Origin: Marine Group III euryarchaeote CG-Bathy1 | GTDB taxonomy: Archaea; Thermoplasmatota; Poseidoniia; MGIII; CG-Epi1 | Direction: 5' to 3' | DNA length: 64,000 nucleotides | NCBI GenBank assembly: GCA_001875425.1 | Contig: MIYU01000018.1 | Location: forward strand, 1 to 64,000 | In this document: positions 38,758 to 46,630 of the stretch, in pieces | Layout: each line of letters starts with the position of its first letter | Position numbering within the stretch: the stretch's first letter is position 1 | Notes under the pieces: generated by a model | The model's input: only the letters and a program-made list of their open reading frames with translations | The model's database searches: none | What the model was told of the DNA's origin: nothing | Made by a program: the position numbers and the translations under genes

Positions 38758-39197
38758 AGAGTGTAAAAATAGAAACCTAAACTTGAAAGTATAAAATAAG
38801 GAACCAATGAGGCTGCGCCTTCATAGTTTTTACTTATTCTTTGACCAAACATCAAGATACAGAGAGAGAAAGAACAGAACATGGCGCCGAGTAGGCCAAC
38901 TGAATGACCATCTCTAAACAGAATCCATAGAATTCCTAATGCAGACAGCCCTCCTCCGAGTATTTCTAAGATAGTTACCACAAACAGACCAATCTGTAAA
39001 CTACTGGCTAAAGGTGTGTTTTCAAATTGTTTAGACATCCAGTCGAGTTCAGAATTCCAATTTAGAATTTTATCTAACCCAGATTGAAGAAAAATAGTTG
39101 CTAGAAAGGTAGAGATTGTCATACGTAAAATATCTAAATAAAGAATATTTTTGTCAAAAAATATTAAACCATCTGAAAGAAATTCAAGCGAAGCCAT
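38754..39197 (-). CDS. DoxX-like membrane protein
   Basis: 147 residues, four helices. DoxX-type features are FLATIFLQSGLDKILNWNSEL in the first helix and VTILEILGGGLSALGILW in the second. The family is linked to quinol or thiol oxidation and to surface stress responses, but no catalytic role is settled. It ends against coxD and lies 28 nt downstream of SCO1 on the same strand, so it may act in oxidase maturation or electron supply. Family assignment is moderate. Confidence 0.65.
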   Translation of the reverse strand: MASLEFLSDGLIFFDKNILYLDILRMTISTFLATIFLQSGLDKILNWNSELDWMSKQFENTPLASSLQIGLFVVTILEILGGGLSALGILWILFRDGHSVGLLGAMFCSFSLCILMFGQRISKNYEGAASLVPYFILSSLGFYFYTL

Positions 39198-39225
39198 GAA
39201 AGTAAATAAAAAAAGAGATACTTAA

Positions 39226-39843
39226 CTATTCTTGAAGTATGATTTCGATATCGTGAATAAGATAAGCTGGAGACCAATCAACACCTGTAAAGAGTGATCT
39301 TTTTCTTAAATCTTTGTCTAAAATAAAGACAGAGGGGTTGTGTAAAACGCTGTAATTTTCATCAGAATTGGTATTGTTATTCGATTCAGAATTTTGAGGT
39401 ACGACCCAAATGCCAAAATCATCCCAGACGGGTTTCAAAGATGCCCAAGTGCCTGTAAGATGGGTCCAAGTGATATTATTCTGTGAAGTGAAATTAGTGA
39501 GTACTTCTGGTGTATCTCTGAATGGGTCGACAGAAATAGAAATGAGAGAGATGTTAGATTCTAAATCAGGAGTTAACGACATGCTCAGATTTTTGAGTAA
39601 CTGAGTTGTTGGAAGGCAAGTATCACTACAATGAGTGAAAATAAATGATATGATCACAACATTGCCTTGGAAAGAGGTGAGATTAAATGATTCATTATGT
39701 TGATTAGTTAATTGAAAATTTGGAGTTGGGGCTGGTGGGCTTAGCTCGGTACCCCAAAACCCGGAATTTTGACTCTCATCTAAGCAGCCAGACAATATGA
39801 CTAATGATGTGATTAAAAAAATAGATAAATGAGACGTCTGCAC
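39226..39843 (-). CDS. SCO1/SenC copper chaperone lipoprotein
   Basis: 205 residues starting at GTG 39843. The signal peptide ends in a lipobox, VILSGC, so the protein is probably lipid-anchored outside the cell. Thioredoxin-like fold with the copper-binding FTHCSDTCLPTT (CxxxC) and the distal ligand His in SVLHNPSVFILD. Delivers copper to the CuA centre of subunit II. An Asn-rich insertion (NSESNNNTNSDEN) sits before the His. Location beside the cox operon supports the role. Confidence 0.93.
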   Translation of the reverse strand: MQTSHLSIFLITSLVILSGCLDESQNSGFWGTELSPPAPTPNFQLTNQHNESFNLTSFQGNVVIISFIFTHCSDTCLPTTQLLKNLSMSLTPDLESNISLISISVDPFRDTPEVLTNFTSQNNITWTHLTGTWASLKPVWDDFGIWVVPQNSESNNNTNSDENYSVLHNPSVFILDKDLRKRSLFTGVDWSPAYLIHDIEIILQE

Positions 39844-39937
39844 AAATAGTGAAATCGGTACTGGTAAAAATGAATTTGCTAATTTGAGCCGAGCGCTATG
39901 CTTTTGTGTTCTTTCTACAATAGGGGATTGGTATAGA

Positions 39938-40924
39938 ATGCACGAAGAGTTCGCTGATGTTGGAGAAGGTGTAAGTGAAGATACTAATGAAGCTAATTCG
40001 GCAGTCAGAATAGAAGGTGGTAATGTTTTTGTAGAATTGGATCCAGATCACCCTGGTTTCAAAGATAAAGAGTATCGTGAACGAAGAAATGAAATTGCTA
40101 AAATTGCAATTGAATGGAATGAAATGTCTATGCAGGAAAGAAGAACTAAGAAAATTCCTGAGGCCCCGTATAGTGATGCCGAACATGACGTTTGGAAAGC
40201 GATTATGGAACGGATGGAGCCTGCCCAAGAAAAATATGCGTGTAAAGAATATTTAGAATATGCACGTAAACTTAAGCTACCGAAGGATAGGATACCTCAA
40301 CTTCAAGAAGTTAGTGAAAAGTTAGAAGACATTACTGGTTTTAGACAAGAACCGGTAGGGGGGCTAGTCCACCCTAAAACATTTCATACTGCATTAGCAA
40401 ATAAAGTCTTTTTGTCTACTCAATACATAAGACATTCATCAAATCCATTCTACACGCCAGAGCCCGATGTTGTACATGAATTGGTAGGGCATACTGCAAT
40501 GCTAGCTGTGGAAAAATGGGCCGAATTAAATATGCTATTTGGAGAAGCAGACATGCGAACTGAGAGTGAAGAAGCAATTAAGAGATTAGGGACAGTTTAC
40601 TGGTTTACAATGGAATTTGGAGTATGTAAAGAAGGAAACGATGTCAAAGCAGTTGGACCTGGATTATTATCTTCTTATGGTGAAATGGAGCATGCATGTA
40701 CAGGTGGTGCGTTTTGTGGTAAAGAAAGTGCTTGTGTGTGTGAACCGAACTTAGAATATCGAAAATATAATTTTGAGGAAATGGAAACCAGACCATATGA
40801 TGTTACAAAATATCAGCCAGTATTGTATTTGGCAGATTCATTTGAACGGATGTATGAAGATATTTCAGAATTTGTTACTATATGGGGAACGGATGAAGAT
40901 CCTAGAAAAGAATTGCATCAATAA
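39938..40924 (+). CDS. phhA: Aromatic amino acid hydroxylase, probably phenylalanine 4-hydroxylase
   Basis: 328 residues from ATG 39938. Iron ligands are His-His in EPDVVHELVGHTAML and Glu in VYWFTMEFGVCKE, the pterin-dependent hydroxylase facial triad. TGFRQEPVGGLVHPKTFHTALA is the substrate-region signature. There is no N-terminal ACT domain, as in bacterial PhhA. Makes tyrosine from phenylalanine and so feeds the HPPD-HGD-FAH cluster at 19-24 kb. The pterin cofactor and its recycling dehydratase are not encoded in the window. A CxC cluster (HACTGGAFCGKESACVCE) in the second half is unusual. Confidence 0.93.
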   Translation: MHEEFADVGEGVSEDTNEANSAVRIEGGNVFVELDPDHPGFKDKEYRERRNEIAKIAIEWNEMSMQERRTKKIPEAPYSDAEHDVWKAIMERMEPAQEKYACKEYLEYARKLKLPKDRIPQLQEVSEKLEDITGFRQEPVGGLVHPKTFHTALANKVFLSTQYIRHSSNPFYTPEPDVVHELVGHTAMLAVEKWAELNMLFGEADMRTESEEAIKRLGTVYWFTMEFGVCKEGNDVKAVGPGLLSSYGEMEHACTGGAFCGKESACVCEPNLEYRKYNFEEMETRPYDVTKYQPVLYLADSFERMYEDISEFVTIWGTDEDPRKELHQ

Positions 40925-40925
40925 A

Positions 40926-41780
40926 ATGAGAGTTGGAATATTAGTTCTTATTCTTACATTGTGTATACCGTCTTCTAGTCTAGCAGAACCTAGTCCTATG
41001 AGATATGAGTATCAGGACGATCCGATAATTTCTATCAATATGACTTACAATTCTGGACCGGGTGGTGGAGATTCGTTTGAAGGAGAGATAGTTTTAGAGT
41101 TATTCATACAATGGGCACCGATAACTGTAAACAATTTCCTAGAATTGATAAATCAATCTTTTTTTGATGGGATATTTTACCATAGAATAATAGATGATTT
41201 TGTAATACAGAGTGGAGATGATAGTTGTGTAGAAGTGGGAGCATATCCTGTAACAAATCCAGATTGTGGTGAAGGAGGGTCTGAACAAAATATACCTTTT
41301 GAATCGCATGAAAATCTAACACATATAGATGGAGCGATTGGTATGGCGCGAGGAGTAGAAGCCGATTCGGCAACTAGTCAATTCTATATTTGCGATGGAC
41401 CTCAACATGGGCTTGATAATGGAAATCGGACTTTGGAAGATGATCCTGGATATGCAGTCTTTGGTGTTGTACGAGAAGGGATGGAATTGGTACAGATGGC
41501 AGCAGCGGTACCAACTACTAATGATCCAGATGGAGATGGAAGTGCACCAAGAGCTAGTGGTGGCCCAGATAGACCGTTGTATGAAGTTCATATAAATTCA
41601 ATAACGATAATTGGCTTTGTTGGGGATAATATAACTGTAGAAATAGAGGATGAAAAAACGATATCCGCTATATTTATTTTACAGATTACAACGATATCGA
41701 TTGTCACGTGTGTAGCAATATGCGTGCTTCTAAACAAATGGTTTGGAATTAATATAATGCACTATATTATGTATAAGTAA
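40926..41780 (+). CDS. Exported, membrane-anchored cyclophilin-type peptidyl-prolyl isomerase
   Basis: 284 residues. Signal peptide (VGILVLILTLCIPSSSLAEP), cyclophilin domain with ELFIQWAPITVNNFLELI, FYHRIIDDFVIQSGD, GMARGVEADSATSQFYICDG and YAVFGVVREGMELV, then a C-terminal helix (IFILQITTISIVTCVAICVLL). Speeds proline isomerisation in proteins folding outside the cell. Inserted acidic cysteine loop (DDSCVEVG... NPDCGEGGS) may carry a disulfide. Start one base after the phhA stop region (TAAAATG). Confidence 0.92.
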   Translation: MRVGILVLILTLCIPSSSLAEPSPMRYEYQDDPIISINMTYNSGPGGGDSFEGEIVLELFIQWAPITVNNFLELINQSFFDGIFYHRIIDDFVIQSGDDSCVEVGAYPVTNPDCGEGGSEQNIPFESHENLTHIDGAIGMARGVEADSATSQFYICDGPQHGLDNGNRTLEDDPGYAVFGVVREGMELVQMAAAVPTTNDPDGDGSAPRASGGPDRPLYEVHINSITIIGFVGDNITVEIEDEKTISAIFILQITTISIVTCVAICVLLNKWFGINIMHYIMYK

Positions 41781-41781
41781 G

Positions 41782-42459
41782 ATGTTAGAATACCTAATCA
41801 AAGCTAATGTGTTGGGAATGATTTTATTTTTTATTCCAGCGTTTTACATATTTATTAGAAATAATACTCCGGTAGAAAATGAACTGGTTGAAAGAAAACT
41901 TTACTTAGCTTGTGGCGCAGGGGCTATCTTTGGCTCTATAGCAGAAGCGATGATTTTGGCAGGGGGGTTGAAAAGTTATAGTGAAAATATTGGTTTCAGT
42001 TCTTTAATTTTTGTGACGCCTTTGATAACGATGACGTTTCTTTACTTAAGTGTTAATTTCAAAACGTTTAGAAAAGATGATTATGCAGGATATTATGCAG
42101 CTGGAGTAGGATTATTCTATGGAGCTTCAAAGGAATTTTGGAACCTGTGGGTATTGGAAACCAATATAGGTGAATTAAGTATTGGAGCCAATCTAGTGGA
42201 TCTTTTGATGGGGACTTCGTTTGTAATTTTACTAGGTGGGTGTGGGTTATGGATGGGGGAAGCTTGTAGAGTTGAAAAGAATAAATTTAGAATGTTTGGA
42301 AGGCTAACTTTAATTTGTATGTTTATGAATTTTTTATTGGTAAGCTCCATAGAAATGACATCTATGTTGATTGACTACATAGCCATAGTTACTGTAGCTG
42401 TTGTGGGAGCATCTCTATTGCATAGAGGTCAAATGAAATTACTAAAAACTAAGAGATAG
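41782..42459 (+). CDS. Polytopic membrane protein, function unknown
   Basis: 225 residues with about seven predicted helices (IKANVLGMILFFIPAFYIFI, GAGAIFGSIAEAMILAGG, SLIFVTPLITMTFLYLSV, YAAGVGLFYGASKEFWNLW, LLMGTSFVILLGGCGLWMGE, LTLICMFMNFLLVSS, YIAIVTVAVVGASLL). The acidic FGSIAEA and SKEFWNL motifs in helices recall intramembrane proteases of the PrsW sort, but the match is too weak for a call. Starts one base after the cyclophilin gene stop; likely co-transcribed. Confidence 0.7.
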   Translation: MLEYLIKANVLGMILFFIPAFYIFIRNNTPVENELVERKLYLACGAGAIFGSIAEAMILAGGLKSYSENIGFSSLIFVTPLITMTFLYLSVNFKTFRKDDYAGYYAAGVGLFYGASKEFWNLWVLETNIGELSIGANLVDLLMGTSFVILLGGCGLWMGEACRVEKNKFRMFGRLTLICMFMNFLLVSSIEMTSMLIDYIAIVTVAVVGASLLHRGQMKLLKTKR

Positions 42460-42577
42460 TTAAATCTTTTACATTATAACTATCGGAGTTTTTGTCAATG
42501 TATTCTATTAAGTCTGAAACGTGTGGAGATTCCAATAATATTTCTCCAGTATCGTGGTCAACAATCCTAAAAGGCAT
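42449..42577 (-). CDS. Possible 42-aa small protein
   Basis: Short ORF MPFRIVDHDTGEILLESPHV... ending YNVKDLTIS, with a well-formed beta-hairpin look and acidic composition. A TATA box (42601-42608) lies 31 to 24 nt upstream of ATG 42577, the leaderless spacing. The longer track ORF adds 19 residues that overlap that box, so it is rejected. The 3' end overlaps the convergent membrane-protein gene by 11 nt. Not recognised. Confidence 0.4.
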   Translation of the reverse strand: MPFRIVDHDTGEILLESPHVSDLIEYIDKNSDSYNVKDLTIS

Positions 42578-42600
42578 TCTTACAGACAGACGACATGTGA

Positions 42601-42608
42601 ATATATAG
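42601..42608. promoter_or_regulatory. TATA box between the 42-aa ORF and thyA
   Basis: ATATATAG, near-palindromic. Spacing suits the minus-strand 42-aa ORF. In the plus direction it would start thyA mRNA near 42630, about 31 nt before GTG 42661, with AGGT as a weak ribosome site. A second AT-rich stretch (cattaattt, 42632) is an alternative leaderless promoter for thyA. Confidence 0.4.
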
Positions 42609-42660
42609 TTTGCGCGAAATTTGGACGAAAGCATTAATTTACCATCACCATTTAGGTAAT

Positions 42661-43539
42661 GTGAAAGTCTACATTGATACTGTTAAAGAAGTTTTGAAAA
42701 GAGGAGTTAGAAAAGAAAATAGAACGGGTGTAGACACTATTTCTGCATTCAATATAAACTACGCAATAGACATGGATGATGGCTTTCCATTGTTAACTAC
42801 TAAAGAGATATCTTGGAAAAATATTGTTGTTGAAAATCTGTGGTTTTTGTCAGGTGACCGTAACATAAGATTACTACAAAAACATGGATGTAAATTTTGG
42901 GACCCTTGGGCAGATGAAGAAGGTTATGTGCCGAGCGCTTATGGGAATTTTTGGAGAGAATATCCAATACATGACGATGGTGAAGTTTCTTTCAATGATC
43001 AAATAAAATATGTAATAGAACAATTGAAAACTAATCCTATGAGTAGGAGAATGGTAGTTAGTGCGTGGGCCCCTGGAAATGCGCAAACAAGTGCCCTACC
43101 TCCTTGTCATTTATTATTCATATTCAATGTTCAAAAAGATGTGAATGGCGAGTCTAGACTGTGTATTCACCTAACTCAAAGAAGTTGTGATGTAGCTTTA
43201 GGCGTGCCTTACAACATAGCTGGATATTCATTTCTTTTGCATCTTTTTTCAAAATTAACTGGAATAAAACCTGGAACCTTTGGACACACGTTGGTCGATG
43301 CCCACATATACACATCTAAGCCCGATGGAAGTATGGCGGAATACGATCATATAGTTGGACTCGAGGAACAAATAAAACGCATTCCTAAAAAATTGCCAAC
43401 CCTAAAAATAGATGATGAAATAAAAACATTGGAAGATGTAATGGAGCTTTTGGAAGCAGACACCGACACATTATTATCTAAATTTAAACTAGAGAACTAT
43501 AAACCAGACCCGGGAATAAAATTCAAGGTTGCTGTATAA
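42661..43539 (+). CDS. thyA: Thymidylate synthase ThyA
   Basis: 292 residues from GTG 42661; the track start 17 codons earlier is not conserved. Folate-dependent ThyA: RKENRTGVDTISAFNINYAI, GFPLLTTKEISWKNIVVENLWFLSG, catalytic cysteine in ALPPCHLLFIF, CIHLTQRSCDVALGVPYNIAGYSFL and VDAHIYTSKPDG. Methylates dUMP to dTMP, oxidising methylene-tetrahydrofolate to dihydrofolate. That needs the DHFR encoded next, whose ATG overlaps the stop (TAATG). Indicates bacterial-type folate C1 chemistry. Confidence 0.96.
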   Translation: MKVYIDTVKEVLKRGVRKENRTGVDTISAFNINYAIDMDDGFPLLTTKEISWKNIVVENLWFLSGDRNIRLLQKHGCKFWDPWADEEGYVPSAYGNFWREYPIHDDGEVSFNDQIKYVIEQLKTNPMSRRMVVSAWAPGNAQTSALPPCHLLFIFNVQKDVNGESRLCIHLTQRSCDVALGVPYNIAGYSFLLHLFSKLTGIKPGTFGHTLVDAHIYTSKPDGSMAEYDHIVGLEEQIKRIPKKLPTLKIDDEIKTLEDVMELLEADTDTLLSKFKLENYKPDPGIKFKVAV

Positions 43540-44009
43540 TGAAGGGAATAATTGTAGCAGTTAATCCAAATAGAGTAATAGGATGTAAAGGAGACATTCC
43601 TTGGCATTATTCAGAGGATTTGAAAAGATTTAAAAAATTAACAATAGGCAACACTGTGATAATGGGAAGAAAAACTTGGGAATCTTTACCAATAAAACCA
43701 CTCCCTGAAAGACGAAACATTGTGATTACAAGTCGAAAGATAGAAGGGGTTGAATGTTTTAAACAGATAAAGAAAGCATTAGCAGGAACGGTGGGCGATG
43801 TGTGGTTCATAGGTGGTGCAGGGATATACGAAGAAGCGTTGAAATATGCAGATAGAATAGATATGACTTTAGTTCCCGACATAGTTAATGAAGATGATGA
43901 ATGTGTATATTTTCCCGAGATACAGAAAGATGAATGGAGAGAGAGTTCGTCGAATAAAAATGAAGAGAATCCTGAATTAATGCAAAAAATATTTATTAGA
44001 ATTACTTAA
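43539..44009 (+). CDS. folA: Dihydrofolate reductase
   Basis: 156 residues, standard length. IIVAVNPNRVIGCKGDIPWHYSEDLKRFKKLT holds the substrate loop and the catalytic acid (Asp of SEDLK). NADPH motifs are VIMGRKTWESLP, ERRNIVITSRK and DVWFIGGAGIYEEAL. Reduces dihydrofolate made by ThyA. Translationally coupled to thyA; overlaps the convergent archaeosortase gene by 8 nt. Confidence 0.96.
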   Translation: MKGIIVAVNPNRVIGCKGDIPWHYSEDLKRFKKLTIGNTVIMGRKTWESLPIKPLPERRNIVITSRKIEGVECFKQIKKALAGTVGDVWFIGGAGIYEEALKYADRIDMTLVPDIVNEDDECVYFPEIQKDEWRESSSNKNEENPELMQKIFIRIT

Positions 44010-44910
44010 TGTTATCTGGTTTTTTTCTCTTTGTTAAATCAATCAAATCTAAAATATTATTTTGCATTTCAGGCATATAATGAAATAGTGCGACCGCTAA
44101 GAAAATTAAAGCGAAAAGGCTGCCTCCTTTTCCTATCAAAGAATGAGCGTAATAGAAAGTTTCATCCCCCCAAACATGTGAATATGTTAAATAAATTATA
44201 GAAACGTTTCGAACGAGATTTAGAAAATATATTACAGGTACTGTAGCAAGGAATGCGTAGATACGTCGTTTAAAATCAGCTTTTGTACAAAGAACGCCAC
44301 CTACAAAAATAATCATTGATTGTAAAGCTGTACAAGCTAAAATTATATTGACGCTAGGGGCCATTGGATCTTTCCAATCTGCAGAGACGCCGACTGTAAC
44401 TTCTTGATAAGAAGAACCTGGACGATACCACGTAGAACCGGTGCCATAATCAATTGGTTGTAAAGTTACACCGTGATTAAAAACTTCTAAAAGAAATGCT
44501 GAATGATGTGCAACAATATTGATAAACCATCCTGCTAAAAGAGGAACTCTTTCCACGAAAAAATATATTCCACCTGCGACGACAGTCATCGCCCCAAGCC
44601 ATGCTAAGGCAGGGTATGGAGTTTTCCAAGCAATATTGAGATATTCGTGGTAAGCAAGATAACTGAAAAAAGGAAGGCCTAGTAAACAAAGGAATGCATT
44701 TACTGGATCACGTATCATCATATAGTGTTCTATCTGTAAAAACCAAAAGCCGCCCATGAAAAGCCAGCCCACTATATTCAATTCGAAACCTGCTTTTTGT
44801 GGTATAGAAAAATTAGAAAATGTAAATTTATTTGAAGATATTAAATTTCCTAATGCTAATAAAATCAAAGAACCTATGGCAAAAGCTTCTGCGATGATTT
44901 CTAATTTCAT
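44002..44910 (-). CDS. artA: Archaeosortase A
   Basis: 302 residues, about eight helices. Catalytic cysteine in ILACTALQSMIIFVGG, arginine in FLNLVRNVSIIYLTY and histidine in FYYAHSLIGKGGSL, in the exosortase/archaeosortase order. The N-terminal helices and the WGDETFYYAHS segment fit the ArtA subfamily that processes PGF-CTERM proteins. Removes the C-terminal helix of substrates and couples lipid attachment at the outer membrane face. A matching substrate is at 11611-12099. Overlaps the nucleotidyltransferase gene by 4 nt (ATGA). Confidence 0.9.
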   Translation of the reverse strand: MKLEIIAEAFAIGSLILLALGNLISSNKFTFSNFSIPQKAGFELNIVGWLFMGGFWFLQIEHYMMIRDPVNAFLCLLGLPFFSYLAYHEYLNIAWKTPYPALAWLGAMTVVAGGIYFFVERVPLLAGWFINIVAHHSAFLLEVFNHGVTLQPIDYGTGSTWYRPGSSYQEVTVGVSADWKDPMAPSVNIILACTALQSMIIFVGGVLCTKADFKRRIYAFLATVPVIYFLNLVRNVSIIYLTYSHVWGDETFYYAHSLIGKGGSLFALIFLAVALFHYMPEMQNNILDLIDLTKRKKPDNIK

Positions 44911-45650
44911 ATTAAAGTGTCCTCGGAATTAGCCCATTCTTTTGCAGCTTGATAAGATTCTGGGCTACCTATATCGAACCAAGAATTATTGTAAACTATA
45001 CCATCCACGTGTTCGTGTTTACAATGGTAGGACATGAACGCCCCCATACTATCTTTTTCAACGCCTAAATCTAAATAATTGAGTAAAGATTGTTGACCGG
45101 ATGATGAAAGAAGCCAAAGAGCTGTTGAGGCGAGAGTGCTAGAAGGGGTTGAAGGTTTTTCTTTTAGATTTGTTATTTTACAGCCATCTAAAGTTACTAT
45201 CCCATAAAGCTTAGCAAGTGAATAATCTTTAACATCGTACAAAGCTAGTGTATCGTTTTGATTGCTTTCATAGTGTCTTACCATTTTACTTAAATCGAAA
45301 TTAGAGACATTGTCACCACCTGCAACAAAAAGTGGACCTTTTGGTTTTTTATTTACAATAATATCTCCAATTGAACTCAACGCTCCTTTTTTTTCAGATT
45401 CATCTAAGGCTTGTTCTTCTATTAATTCTAAACTGAGAGGCCCGTTGTAATTTTTTATAAAATCTTCAAGATGATTGACGAATTTACTATTAGTAGAGAT
45501 AAAGGTTTGAGTTGGGTTTAATGATTCAATCGATTTCAAAACGTAATCTATAATCGTTTGATTGCCTAAAGGTAAAAGTTGTTTTGGTATATCTTGAGTT
45601 ATTGGACCCATGCGCGTTGCAAACCCACCAGCTAAAACGATGACATCCAT
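44907..45650 (-). CDS. Sugar-phosphate nucleotidyltransferase
   Basis: 247 residues. Signature LAGGFATRMGPITQDIPKQLLPLGNQTIIDYVL is the NTP-binding start; GPLFVAGGDNVSNFDLS holds the metal Asp, and IVTLDGCKITNLKEKP and YNNSWFDIGSPESYQAA complete the family. Makes a nucleotide sugar from sugar-1-phosphate; which sugar is not clear. No C-terminal acetyltransferase repeat. Coupled to artA, suggesting its product is used on the cell surface. Confidence 0.9.
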   Translation of the reverse strand: MDVIVLAGGFATRMGPITQDIPKQLLPLGNQTIIDYVLKSIESLNPTQTFISTNSKFVNHLEDFIKNYNGPLSLELIEEQALDESEKKGALSSIGDIIVNKKPKGPLFVAGGDNVSNFDLSKMVRHYESNQNDTLALYDVKDYSLAKLYGIVTLDGCKITNLKEKPSTPSSTLASTALWLLSSSGQQSLLNYLDLGVEKDSMGAFMSYHCKHEHVDGIVYNNSWFDIGSPESYQAAKEWANSEDTLI

Positions 45651-45651
45651 C

Positions 45652-46536
45652 TTAAAGATCTATTTTACCACCAGTGAGAAGCATGCCTAGTGTTTCTTCA
45701 GCTATCTTGTCTAGTTTTTTCTGATTGTGTAATTTATTTTCGATCTCTTTACTATGATCTTTCAAAACTTTTCTCGCCTTCTTTCTTTCTAAGAAAGCCT
45801 CCTGACGTTTACCCTTTAATTTTTGACGCATCTCAACGGCTCTTTTATGTTGATGATCTGCTTTTTGTCTTATTTTTAAAAATTCGTGATGTTTTTTATC
45901 CGCTTCGGTTGATAGATGTGTTGCTTCAGTAATCAACTCTTTCATAGAATTATACAATTTCTGATTTTCTTTTGCAAATTTGATAACTTCTTTGTGATGT
46001 TTATCCGCTTGTTTAAATTCAGCATCTATTTTTTCATCTATTTCGCTGATTTCAGCATAAAGAGTTTCTTCCTTTGTGAGTGTTGTTTGAGCGTCGCCCA
46101 AACTTCGTCTAAGTATTGATATTTTTTCAACGAGAACTCTCTCCTTTGATATTTCCATTTCTGTTGTTTCTAATCTATTTTCTAAATTAATTATTTCATT
46201 CATCAAATGTTGAACTGTGTCTCTTGGTGATGTTTTTTCGTTACTTTTATCTTTATTTCGAGATTGTTTTAACGCGATTAATTGCTTAGCTTTATCCTGT
46301 GCTGAAGTTTTCATCTGAATAAATTTCTTTTTTTTATTAACATTTTCGCGCATTTGATCGCGTAATTTGAGAATATCTGCAGTCATTTTGGATCTTTGTT
46401 TATTCAGTGCATCTCTCTCATCGCGCGTTTGTCTGCCTTTTTCATTATATTCGTCCCTTTTGGTTATAAAACCTTGAAATCTTAGCTCTGCTTTTTGAGT
46501 TTCGGATTTCTCTTTCGATGGTTTTTTATGAGGCAT
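45652..46536 (-). CDS. Long coiled-coil protein (COG1340-like)
   Basis: 294 residues, nearly all charged coiled coil (RDERDALNKQRSKMTADILK, NEIINLENRLETTEMEISKE, EYAEISEIDEKID-type heptads) with a terminal LGMLLTGGKIDL. Resembles the archaeal coiled-coil family COG1340/DUF7121, function unknown. First gene of the unit with the nucleotidyltransferase and artA. A TATA-like CTTTATATTG (46606-46615, minus) plus GGAG near the ATG gives a leadered transcript. Family by composition; moderate. Confidence 0.75.
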   Translation of the reverse strand: MPHKKPSKEKSETQKAELRFQGFITKRDEYNEKGRQTRDERDALNKQRSKMTADILKLRDQMRENVNKKKKFIQMKTSAQDKAKQLIALKQSRNKDKSNEKTSPRDTVQHLMNEIINLENRLETTEMEISKERVLVEKISILRRSLGDAQTTLTKEETLYAEISEIDEKIDAEFKQADKHHKEVIKFAKENQKLYNSMKELITEATHLSTEADKKHHEFLKIRQKADHQHKRAVEMRQKLKGKRQEAFLERKKARKVLKDHSKEIENKLHNQKKLDKIAEETLGMLLTGGKIDL

Positions 46537-46605
46537 TTCTCAACTCCGCTATTTGTAGATTCGAAACGATATCGACTTCTGATTCGGATTTTTTACCTTG
46601 TACGA

Positions 46606-46615
46606 CAATATAAAG
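46606..46615 (-). promoter_or_regulatory. TATA box of the coiled-coil/nucleotidyltransferase/artA unit
   Basis: Minus-strand CTTTATATTG, about 75 nt before ATG 46536, predicts a leader of around 45 nt, with a GGAG ribosome site close to the start codon. Confidence 0.4.
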
Positions 46616-46630
46616 ATAATGTTTTAGAAT

